64,000 nucleotides of DNA from positions 682,001-746,000 of the forward strand of contig NZ_JAFCMM010000001.1 in assembly GCF_018131225.1 (NCBI RefSeq). Reading direction: 5' to 3'. Below the pieces are notes generated by a model. That model saw only the letters and a program-made list of their open reading frames with translations. It had not been told where the DNA came from and searched no databases. Position numbers and translations under genes: made by a program. The first letter of the stretch is position 1. Each line of letters begins with the position of its first letter. Source of the DNA: Bradyrhizobium sp. U87765 SZCCT0048 (lineage in GTDB: Bacteria > Pseudomonadota > Alphaproteobacteria > Rhizobiales > Xanthobacteraceae). This document shows, in pieces, positions 57,460 to 64,000 of the stretch.

Positions 57460-60444
57460 ATGGCCAAACAGCAGGACACCCCACGCGCGGACGATCACGG
57501 CGCCCCGCCCCTGATGCGCCGCCTCCAGCGCGACATCAGCGGTGAGGTGTACACCAGCGCCTTCGACCGCGGCCGCTATGCCACCGACGCCTCGTTCTAC
57601 CAGATGATGCCGGCCGCCGTGGTGGTGCCGCGCACCACGGACGACGCGCTGCAGGCGCTGGCGATCGCCCGCGACGAAGGCGTCAGCGTCACCCCGCGCG
57701 GCGGCGGCACCTCGCAATGCGGCCAGACCGTCAACACCGGCGTCGTCATCGACGTCTCCCGACACCTCAACCGCATCCTGTCGCTCGACGTCGAGAACCG
57801 CCGTTGCGTGGTCGAGCCCGGCATCGTGCTCGACGACCTCAACCGCCAGCTCAGGCGCCATGGCCTGTGGTTTCCGATCGACGTGTCCACGGCGTCGCGG
57901 GCCACCATCGGCGGCATGGCCGGCAACAATTCCTGCGGCGGCCGCTCGCTGCGTTACGGCACCATGCGCGACAACACGCTGTCGCTGGAGGCCGCCCTCG
58001 CCGACGGCACCGTGCTGCCATTCGGGCCGGTGTCGCGCGATGCCGCCACACGCAACAGCGACGAACCGGGCGTGGCGCTGACACGCGACATGCTGGCGCT
58101 CGGCGCGCGCGAGGCCCCCGAGATCGCGGCACGGTTTCCCGGCGTGCAACGCCGCGTCGGCGGCTACAACCTCGACGCGCTGACGCCGTCGGCCGCTCCC
58201 AACAACATGGCGCACCTGCTGGTCGGCTCCGAAGGCACCCTCGCCTTCACCACCAAGGCCGAGCTCAGGCTGTGGCCGCTGATCCGCAACAAGGTGCTCG
58301 GCGTCTGCCATTTCGGCAGCTTCTATGAGGCGATGGACGCCACCCAGCACCTCGTCAAGCTCAAGCCGATCGCGGTCGAGCTGGTCGACCGCACCATGAT
58401 CGGGCTCGGCCGCGACATCGCCATGTTCCGCCCGACCATCGAAGCCGCGGTGCGCGGCGATCCCGATGCGCTGCTGGTGGTCGAGTTCGCGGAGGAAAAC
58501 CAGGACGAGAACCTGCGGCGCCTGAAGCAGCTGTCCGAACTGATGGCCGATCTCGGCTTCGGCTGGAACGAGGCGCCGCGGCGCTGGGGCGGCGTGGTCG
58601 AGGTGGTCGAACCGGCGCTGCAGGCCAGCATCGCCGATTTCCGCGCCGCCGGGCTCAACGTCATGATGTCGATGAAGCAGGAAGGCAAGCCGGTGTCCTT
58701 CGTCGAGGACTGCGCGGTGCCGCTGCCCCATCTCGCCGAGTACACCGACCGCCTCAACACCATCTTCGCCAGGCACGGCACCCGTCCGACGATGTACGCA
58801 CATGCGTCCGAGGGCTGCCTGCATGTCCGGCCGGTGCTCAATCTCAAGCTCGACACCGATGTCAAGGCGATGCGCGCGATCGCCGAGGAAGCGTTCGCGA
58901 TGGTGCGGGAGTTCAAGGGCTCGCACTCCGGCGAGCACGGCGACGGCATCGTGCGTTCGGAATTCCATGAGGCGATGTTCGGCGCGCGGCTGGTCGCGGC
59001 GTTCGGCGAGGTCAAGCACCGCTTCGATCCCGGCGACACCCTCAACCCCGGCAAGATCGTCGACGCACCGCGGATGGACGACCGCAGCCTGTTCCGCTAC
59101 CCGCCGGGCTACCATGTCGACGATTTCAGGACGGCGCTCGACTGGTCGGCCTATCCCGGCGCCGCCGGCGGCTTCCAGGGCGCCGTCGAGATGTGCAACA
59201 ACAACGGCGCCTGCCGCAAGCTCGAGGGCGGCGTGATGTGCCCGTCCTATCGGGCGACACGCAACGAGCGCGACGTCACCCGTGGCCGCGCCAACACGCT
59301 GCGGCTCGCGATCTCCGGCCAGCTCGGGCCCGATGCGCTGGCGTCCGACGCCATGGCGGAGACGATGAAGCTGTGCGTCTCCTGCAAGGCGTGCCGGCGC
59401 GAGTGCCCGACCGGCGTCGACATGGCGAAGATGAAGATCGAGGTGCTGGCGGCACGGGCGAAAAGCCGCGGCCTGTCGCTGCGCGACCGGCTGGTCGGCC
59501 ATCTGCCGCGCTACGCGCCATGGGCCGCGCGGCTCGCACCGCTGCTCAACCTGCGCAACGACAGCGCCCTGCTGCGCCGGCTCGGCGAGACCATCACCGG
59601 TTTCAGCGCCCGACGCGACCTGCCGCGCTGGCGCCGCGACGTGTTCGCGCCGCCGGCCGATGCGCTCGGCCCAACTGACGGCCCCGAGGTGGTGCTGTTC
59701 GCCGATACGTTCAACCGCATCTACGAGCGCGAGAACCTCGACGCCGCGCTGCAGGTGCTGGTCGCCGCCGGCCGCCGCGTCCACCTGGCGCGGCCGCGGG
59801 ACACCAGCGCCCGGCCGCTGTGCTGCGGCCGCACCTATCTCTCTGCCGGTCTTGTCGACGAGGCCCGCGCTGAGCTCGACCGCGTCGTCACGACGCTGAT
59901 GCCGTTCGTCACCCGCGGCGTGCCGGTGGTCGGGCTCGAACCGAGCTGTCTGCTGACACTGCGCGACGAACTGCTGTCGCTGCGGCGGGACGACGACGCC
60001 CGGCGCATCGCCGAGCACGCGCTGACGTTCGAGGAATACCTCGCCCGCGAAGCCAGGGGCGGCCGCCTGCAATTGTCGCTCGGCGCGATCGCGGACAAGG
60101 CGCTGGTGCACGGCCACTGCCACCAGAAGGCATTCGATGCGTTCAAGCCCGTCGAGCAGGTGCTGCGGCTGATCCCCCAGCTCGATGTCGAGACCATCGA
60201 ATCGAGCTGCTGCGGCATGGCCGGCGCGTTCGGCTATGGCGCCGAAACCTACGACACCTCGATCGAGATGGCGGAGGCCGCCCTGCTGCCCGCGGCGCGC
60301 AAGGCCGCACCCGACACACTGATCGTCGCCGACGGCACGTCCTGCCGCCACCAGATCAAGGACGGCAGCGGGCGCGAGGCGCTGCATGTCGCCCGGGTGC
60401 TGGCCCGCAGCCTCGACAGGGGCACCATGTCCCCGCCCCATTGA
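57460..60444 (+). CDS. FAD/4Fe-4S 2-hydroxyacid dehydrogenase (YdiJ/D-2-hydroxyglutarate dehydrogenase-like)
   Basis: A 994-residue fusion protein. The N-terminal FAD_binding_4 domain holds PRGGGTSQCGQTVNTGVVID and GNNSCGGRSLRYGTM, followed by the vanillyl-oxidase-like C-domain (GSHSGEHGDGIVRSEFHEAMFG). An iron-sulfur part comes next: C579 in CNNNGACRKLEGGVMCPSYRAT and C639 in CVSCKACRRECPTGVDM. Two CCG-type cysteine-rich domains carry C788/C789 and C917/C918. It should oxidise a D-2-hydroxyacid and pass electrons to quinone or a carrier. ATG 57460 has GAGG upstream. Its family is near YdiJ; the real substrate is set by the locus and is unknown. Confidence 0.9.
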   Translation: MAKQQDTPRADDHGAPPLMRRLQRDISGEVYTSAFDRGRYATDASFYQMMPAAVVVPRTTDDALQALAIARDEGVSVTPRGGGTSQCGQTVNTGVVIDVSRHLNRILSLDVENRRCVVEPGIVLDDLNRQLRRHGLWFPIDVSTASRATIGGMAGNNSCGGRSLRYGTMRDNTLSLEAALADGTVLPFGPVSRDAATRNSDEPGVALTRDMLALGAREAPEIAARFPGVQRRVGGYNLDALTPSAAPNNMAHLLVGSEGTLAFTTKAELRLWPLIRNKVLGVCHFGSFYEAMDATQHLVKLKPIAVELVDRTMIGLGRDIAMFRPTIEAAVRGDPDALLVVEFAEENQDENLRRLKQLSELMADLGFGWNEAPRRWGGVVEVVEPALQASIADFRAAGLNVMMSMKQEGKPVSFVEDCAVPLPHLAEYTDRLNTIFARHGTRPTMYAHASEGCLHVRPVLNLKLDTDVKAMRAIAEEAFAMVREFKGSHSGEHGDGIVRSEFHEAMFGARLVAAFGEVKHRFDPGDTLNPGKIVDAPRMDDRSLFRYPPGYHVDDFRTALDWSAYPGAAGGFQGAVEMCNNNGACRKLEGGVMCPSYRATRNERDVTRGRANTLRLAISGQLGPDALASDAMAETMKLCVSCKACRRECPTGVDMAKMKIEVLAARAKSRGLSLRDRLVGHLPRYAPWAARLAPLLNLRNDSALLRRLGETITGFSARRDLPRWRRDVFAPPADALGPTDGPEVVLFADTFNRIYERENLDAALQVLVAAGRRVHLARPRDTSARPLCCGRTYLSAGLVDEARAELDRVVTTLMPFVTRGVPVVGLEPSCLLTLRDELLSLRRDDDARRIAEHALTFEEYLAREARGGRLQLSLGAIADKALVHGHCHQKAFDAFKPVEQVLRLIPQLDVETIESSCCGMAGAFGYGAETYDTSIEMAEAALLPAARKAAPDTLIVADGTSCRHQIKDGSGREALHVARVLARSLDRGTMSPPH

Positions 60445-60499
60445 AACCCGGTCCACCGTTCTGCAAGATCGCCCTTCCACGACGTCAACGAGGCTTCCC

Positions 60500-60931
60500 A
60501 TGTCCGAGCTCAAACTCGATACCGCACTCATCATTCTCAACACCGCGCTGTCGACGGCTGCCGACAAGAAGCTCAACCCGCTGGCCGTCGCGGTGCTCGA
60601 CGCCCGCGGCTGCATCAAGGCCGCCGTCGCCCAGGACGGCACCAGCCTGCTGCGCAACGACATCGCCCACGGCAAGGCCTATGGCGCGCTGGCGCTCGGC
60701 ATCGGCTCGCGCGCGATCTTCAAGCGCGCCAACGAGCAGCCTTATTTTGTCGACGCCGTGAACACGCTGGCGCGCGGCGCGATCGTGCCGGTCCCAGGCG
60801 GCGTGCTGATCAAGGACGCGAGTGGCGCCCTCGTCGGCGCTATCGGCATCAGCGGCGACACCTCGGACAACGATGAAGCCTGCGCGGTGGCCGGCATCGC
60901 CGCCGCCGGGCTCACCGCCGTCACCGGCTGA
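60500..60931 (+). CDS. GlcG/HbpS-family protein
   Basis: A 143-residue protein of the GlcG/HbpS (DUF336) family, often encoded with glycolate or hydroxyacid oxidases. ALAVLDARGCIKAAVAQDGTSLLRNDIAHGKAYGALALGIGSR and the C-terminal ALVGAIGISGDTSDNDEACAVAGI are the core. Some homologs bind haem or corrinoid. GAGG precedes the ATG. It follows the FAD dehydrogenase by 55 bases and probably serves it. Confidence 0.9.
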   Translation: MSELKLDTALIILNTALSTAADKKLNPLAVAVLDARGCIKAAVAQDGTSLLRNDIAHGKAYGALALGIGSRAIFKRANEQPYFVDAVNTLARGAIVPVPGGVLIKDASGALVGAIGISGDTSDNDEACAVAGIAAAGLTAVTG

Positions 60932-60973
60932 CCACCGGCCTCGCCTCATCCCCGTGCCGCCGGAGCGCCGCGC

Positions 60974-62167
60974 ATGAGCCTTCCTCGCGCCTCACAAGCC
61001 CTGTCGCGTTTCACCGTGCTCGACCTCACGCGTATCCGCTCCGGCCCGACGGCGGTGCGGCAGCTCGCCGACTGGGGCGCCGACGTCATCAAGATCGAGG
61101 CCCCGACCGACATCGCCGATGCCGAGCAGCCTGGCGGCCCGCGCCATGGCGCTGATTTCCAGAACCTGCATCGCAACAAGCGGGCGATGACGCTGAACCT
61201 GAAGGATCCGCGGGGGCGAGACGCCTTCCTGCGCCTTGCAGCCAGGGCCGACGTCGTGGTCGAGAACTACCGTCCGGACGTCAAGGCCAAGCTCGGCATC
61301 GACTACGAGGCGCTGCGCGCGATCAATCCGCGCATCGTCTATGCCAGCATCTCCGGCTTCGGCCAGGACGGCCCCTATCACAAGCGGCCAGGCTTCGATC
61401 AGATCGCGCAGGGCATGGGCGGGCTGATGTCGATCACCGGCGCGCCGGGCGAAGGCCCGATGCGGGTCGGCATCCCGATCGCCGACCTCACCGCCGGACT
61501 GTTCTGCGCCATGGGCATCCTGACCGCGCTGCTGGAGCGCGAGCAATCCGGCCAGGGCCAGTGGGTCCAGACCTCGCTGCTGCAGGCCCAGATCTTCATG
61601 CTCGACTTCCAGGCGGCGCGCTGGCTGATGCATGGCGACGTGCCCCGGCAAGCCGGCAACAACCACCCGACCTCGATCCCGACCGGGGTGTTCAGGACGT
61701 CGGACGGCTACATCAACATCGCTGCCACCGGCCACAACATGTGGGAACGCCTGGCGCAGGCCATCGGCGCGCCCGAACTGCTGGAGGACGATCGCTTCAA
61801 GACCAGCGCCGGCCGCTCGGCCAACCGCGACGCCCTCAATGCCGCCATCGAGCAGAAGACACGGAGCCGTCCGAGCACCGACTGGGTCGAGGTCCTCAAC
61901 GCCGCGAGCGTGCCGTGCGGGCCGATCTACACAGTCGACCAGATGTTCGACGACGCCCAGGTGCGCCATCTCGGCATCGCCCAGGATGTGCCCAATCCGG
62001 AGGCACGGCCGATCCGCCTGGTCGGTCAGCCGGTGACGCTGTCCCGCACGCCGAGCCGCCTCGCCGCCCGGCCGCCCGAGGTCGGCGAGCATACCGATGC
62101 GGTGCTCGGCGAATTCGGCTTCAGCCCCGGCGAGATTGCAGAGCTCAGGGCCGCCAAGATCGTATAG
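60974..62167 (+). CDS. CaiB/BaiF-type (class III) CoA-transferase
   Basis: A 397-residue enzyme. VLDLTRIRSGPTAVRQLADWGADVIKIE, NKRAMTLNLKDPRGRDAFLRL, and the catalytic aspartate D171 in VGIPIADLTAG are diagnostic. It moves CoA between carboxylates, so it likely activates the imported or oxidised acid as its CoA thioester. It starts 42 bases after the GlcG-like gene, in the same transcript. Confidence 0.92.
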   Translation: MSLPRASQALSRFTVLDLTRIRSGPTAVRQLADWGADVIKIEAPTDIADAEQPGGPRHGADFQNLHRNKRAMTLNLKDPRGRDAFLRLAARADVVVENYRPDVKAKLGIDYEALRAINPRIVYASISGFGQDGPYHKRPGFDQIAQGMGGLMSITGAPGEGPMRVGIPIADLTAGLFCAMGILTALLEREQSGQGQWVQTSLLQAQIFMLDFQAARWLMHGDVPRQAGNNHPTSIPTGVFRTSDGYINIAATGHNMWERLAQAIGAPELLEDDRFKTSAGRSANRDALNAAIEQKTRSRPSTDWVEVLNAASVPCGPIYTVDQMFDDAQVRHLGIAQDVPNPEARPIRLVGQPVTLSRTPSRLAARPPEVGEHTDAVLGEFGFSPGEIAELRAAKIV

Positions 62168-62230
62168 AGAGACCCGACCATCAGGCGGCGCCTCGCCGAC
62201 CGACGCATTCGAGAAACCTGGGAACCTGGT

Positions 62231-63022
62231 ATGACGCAAACGGACAAGATGCTCTCGCGCAAGGAGAACGGCGTCGGCTACGTCATCTTCAACAATCCGG
62301 AGCGCCACAACGCGGTGTCGCTGGAGATGTGGCGGGCGTGCGCGGACTTCATGGCCGCCTTCGCGACCGATCCGGAGGTGCGCGTCGTGGTGCTGACCGG
62401 CGCCGGCGGCAAGGCGTTCGTGTCGGGCGCCGACATCTCGAAGTTCGGCGACGAGCGCGCCTCCGAGGACGCGGTCAAGGTCTACAACGACACCGTGGAA
62501 CGCGGCTACGCCTCGGTCCATGAATTCCCCAAGCCGACCATCGCCATGATCAGGGGCTATTGCATCGGCGGCGGCATGGGGCTGGCGAGCTGCTGCGACC
62601 TGCGGATCTGCTCGGACAATTCGCGCTTCGGCGTGCCGGCGGCCAAGCTCGGCCTCGGCTATGCCTATCCCGGCGTCAAGCGGCTGATGGACATCGTCGG
62701 ACCGTCGTTCACCAAGGAGATCTTCTACACCGCGCGCCAGTTCGACGCCGTTGAGGCCCGCGAGATGGGTCTCGTCAACCGCGTGGTCGCCGCCGACCAG
62801 CTCGAGGACTATGTGCGCACCTATGCCGAGACGATCTCGGCCAATGCGCCGCTGACGGTCGACTCGATCAAGCTGATCGTCGGCGAGGCGCTCAAGGACG
62901 AGAGCCAGCGCGACATGAAGGCGTGCACTAAGGCCGTCGCCACCTGCTTCGCCAGCCGCGACTATGAGGAAGGCCGCAAGGCCTTCCTCGAAAAGCGCAA
63001 GCCCGTCTTCCAGGGCCGCTGA
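62231..63022 (+). CDS. Enoyl-CoA hydratase/isomerase family protein with one altered active-site position
   Basis: A 263-residue crotonase. The oxyanion-hole parts are AFVSGADISKF and IRGYCIGGGMGLASCCDLRICS. In the segment FGVPAAKLGLGYAYPG, where hydratases usually have PE, this protein has P136-A137, so the first catalytic glutamate appears replaced by alanine, while E163 in TKEIFYTARQF is kept. It may therefore be an isomerase, hydrolase or decarboxylase type rather than a hydratase. It lies 63 bases after the CoA-transferase. Confidence 0.9.
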   Translation: MTQTDKMLSRKENGVGYVIFNNPERHNAVSLEMWRACADFMAAFATDPEVRVVVLTGAGGKAFVSGADISKFGDERASEDAVKVYNDTVERGYASVHEFPKPTIAMIRGYCIGGGMGLASCCDLRICSDNSRFGVPAAKLGLGYAYPGVKRLMDIVGPSFTKEIFYTARQFDAVEAREMGLVNRVVAADQLEDYVRTYAETISANAPLTVDSIKLIVGEALKDESQRDMKACTKAVATCFASRDYEEGRKAFLEKRKPVFQGR

Positions 63023-63026
63023 TGCC

Positions 63027-63875
63027 CTACTTCGGCGCCGGCACCACCGTCTGGTGCTGGTCGCCGAGGCCTGCGATGCCGAGACTGATGCGGTCGCCGG
63101 CCTTGAGATATTGCGGCGGCCGCATTCCCATGCCAACGCCGGGCGGCGTGCCGGTGGTGATGACGTCCCCCGGCTCCAGGATCATGAACTGCGAGATGTA
63201 GTGCACGAGGTGCGCGACGCCGAAGATCATGGTCCGGGTCGAACCGCGCTGCATGTGCGCGCCGTTGACGTCGAGCCACATGTCGAGATTCTGGATGTCC
63301 GGGATTTCGTCCAGCGTCACCAGCCACGGGCCGAGCGGGCCGAAGGTCGGGCAGCCCTTGCCCTTGGTCCAGGTGCCGCCGCGCTCGATCTGGAACGCGC
63401 GCTCGGACACGTCGTTGCAGACGCACAGCCCCGCGACATAGGACAGCGCATCCTTCTCCTCGACATAGGAGCAGGTGTCGCCGATCACGACCGCGAGCTC
63501 GACCTCCCAGTCGAGCTTGGTCGAGCCACGGGGAATCTGCACATCGTCGTTCGGCCCGACGATGCAGGACGGCGCCTTGTTGAACAGGATCGGCTCCGGC
63601 GGGATCGCGGCGCCGGTCTCGGCGGCATGGTCGGCGTAGTTGAGCCCGACCGCGACGAAGTTGCGGACATGGCCGACGCAGGCGCCGAGACGAACTCCCG
63701 CGGCCACGACCGGCAAGGTCTCCACCTTGACGCCGCGCAGTCTCGCCATGGTCGCACGGCCGAGCGAGGCGCCGGCGATGTCCGGCACCACCGACGACAG
63801 ATCCCGGATCTGGCCGTCGCGATCGAGGATGCCGGGCTTCTCGGCTCCCGGCTGGCCGTGTCGAACGAGCTTCAT
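63027..63875 (-). CDS. Fumarylacetoacetate hydrolase family protein
   Basis: A 282-residue metal-dependent enzyme. LNYADHAAETGAAIPPEPILFNKAPSCIVGPNDDVQIPRGSTKLDWEVELAVVIG and VCNDVSERAFQ carry the acidic metal ligands; the C-terminus has ISQFMILEPGDVITTGTPPGVGMGMRPP. Family roles include acylpyruvate hydrolysis and oxaloacetate decarboxylation. GGGAGGCGCAAC precedes the ATG. It is convergent with the enoyl-CoA hydratase gene and downstream of the partial amidohydrolase. Confidence 0.93.
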   Translation of the reverse strand: MKLVRHGQPGAEKPGILDRDGQIRDLSSVVPDIAGASLGRATMARLRGVKVETLPVVAAGVRLGACVGHVRNFVAVGLNYADHAAETGAAIPPEPILFNKAPSCIVGPNDDVQIPRGSTKLDWEVELAVVIGDTCSYVEEKDALSYVAGLCVCNDVSERAFQIERGGTWTKGKGCPTFGPLGPWLVTLDEIPDIQNLDMWLDVNGAHMQRGSTRTMIFGVAHLVHYISQFMILEPGDVITTGTPPGVGMGMRPPQYLKAGDRISLGIAGLGDQHQTVVPAPK

Positions 63876-63935
63876 GTTGCGCCTCCCTGTTATGGTCGTT
63901 GAGGCCGCGCCGCCATTGCAGCGCGGCCGCGGGCA

Positions 63936-64000
63936 TCACAGCCGGTAGAGCCGTGCCGCGGTGTCGTGGAGGATGGCACGCTGCTCGCCTTCGCTGAAGC
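63936..64000 (-). CDS. Amidohydrolase-family protein, C-terminal end only
   Basis: The last 21 codons read FSEGEQRAILHDTAARLYRL and a TGA stop. The (I/L)L-x-x-T/N-A-x-R-L-Y ending is usual for amidohydrolase_2 (TIM-barrel metal hydrolase) proteins. The rest lies beyond the right edge. It is followed 60 bases later by the fumarylacetoacetate-hydrolase gene on the same strand. Confidence 0.6.
   Translation of the reverse strand, partial: FSEGEQRAILHDTAARLYRL

Noticed and set aside
57397..60675. Minus-strand open frame of over 1000 codons opposite the FAD/Fe-S dehydrogenase
   Set aside because: Shadow of the well-supported plus-strand gene; its composition is that of an antisense frame.

Overview
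The window comes from the chromosome of a GC-rich alphaproteobacterium, most likely Bradyrhizobium or a close relative (Rhodopseudomonas, Afipia and similar). The basis is strong G/C bias at third codon positions with long antisense shadow frames, a Cys-rich DUF3551-type secreted protein, dense ABC and tripartite transport operons of rhizobial type, and many copies of a palindromic intergenic repeat of the kind common in this group. No rRNA, tRNA, phage, insertion sequence or CRISPR array was found. The taxonomic call is inference.

Layout. 1-4664 (minus): urea ABC transporter urtABCDE; urtE is only its first 31 bases and repeat elements or hairpins sit in several gaps. 5018-9329 (plus): a large hybrid histidine kinase whose input half is an NCS1-type transporter, overlapping a LuxR-type response regulator; probably the regulatory pair for urea or a related N-compound. 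9353-17533: a Baeyer-Villiger-type monooxygenase, TetR regulator, small membrane protein, two saccharopine-dehydrogenase-like reductases, MipA/OmpV outer-membrane protein, DUF2147 protein and alpha/beta hydrolase. Four near-identical 17-bp palindromes at their promoters tie them together as one candidate TetR regulon. 17652-19204: quinone-oxidoreductase-like gene and divergent MerR regulator around a classic MerR dyad. 19205-20730: a less GC-rich patch with two small orphan genes.

20731-31212 (minus): two RND efflux systems (adaptor plus pump each; the first pump is broken by a 1-nt frameshift) with an HD-GYP gene between them. 31421-33511: trhO, slyX, a small orphan and a GNAT acetyltransferase. 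33718-36700: a homodimeric pyruvate-dehydrogenase-E1-like enzyme with a divergent Lrp regulator (mdeB/mdeR-like, but without mdeA). 36918-44200 (minus): a catabolic and uptake operon (intradiol dioxygenase, SDR, BKACE, zinc-free alcohol dehydrogenase, cupin, NMT1/SsuA-type ABC transporter) headed by two perfect LacI-type operator matches. 44455-51379: two LysR genes with divergent targets (AhpD-like protein; MFS exporter plus tandem EthD protein), a small protein, a hot-dog thioesterase-like protein and DUF3551.

51689-64000: an organic-acid catabolic locus. TctA, TctB, TctC and a class V aminotransferase run on the minus strand. A divergent FadR/GntR regulator leads a plus-strand series: FAD/4Fe-4S 2-hydroxyacid dehydrogenase, GlcG/HbpS-like protein, type III CoA-transferase and a crotonase lacking one usual glutamate. 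A fumarylacetoacetate-hydrolase-family gene and a partial amidohydrolase lie convergent at the right edge. The most interesting regions are the NCS1-kinase fusion beside urt, the TetR regulon with its repeated operator, the LacI-type double operator with no LacI gene nearby, and the TctCBA/dehydrogenase/CoA-transferase locus, whose substrate cannot be named from sequence alone.
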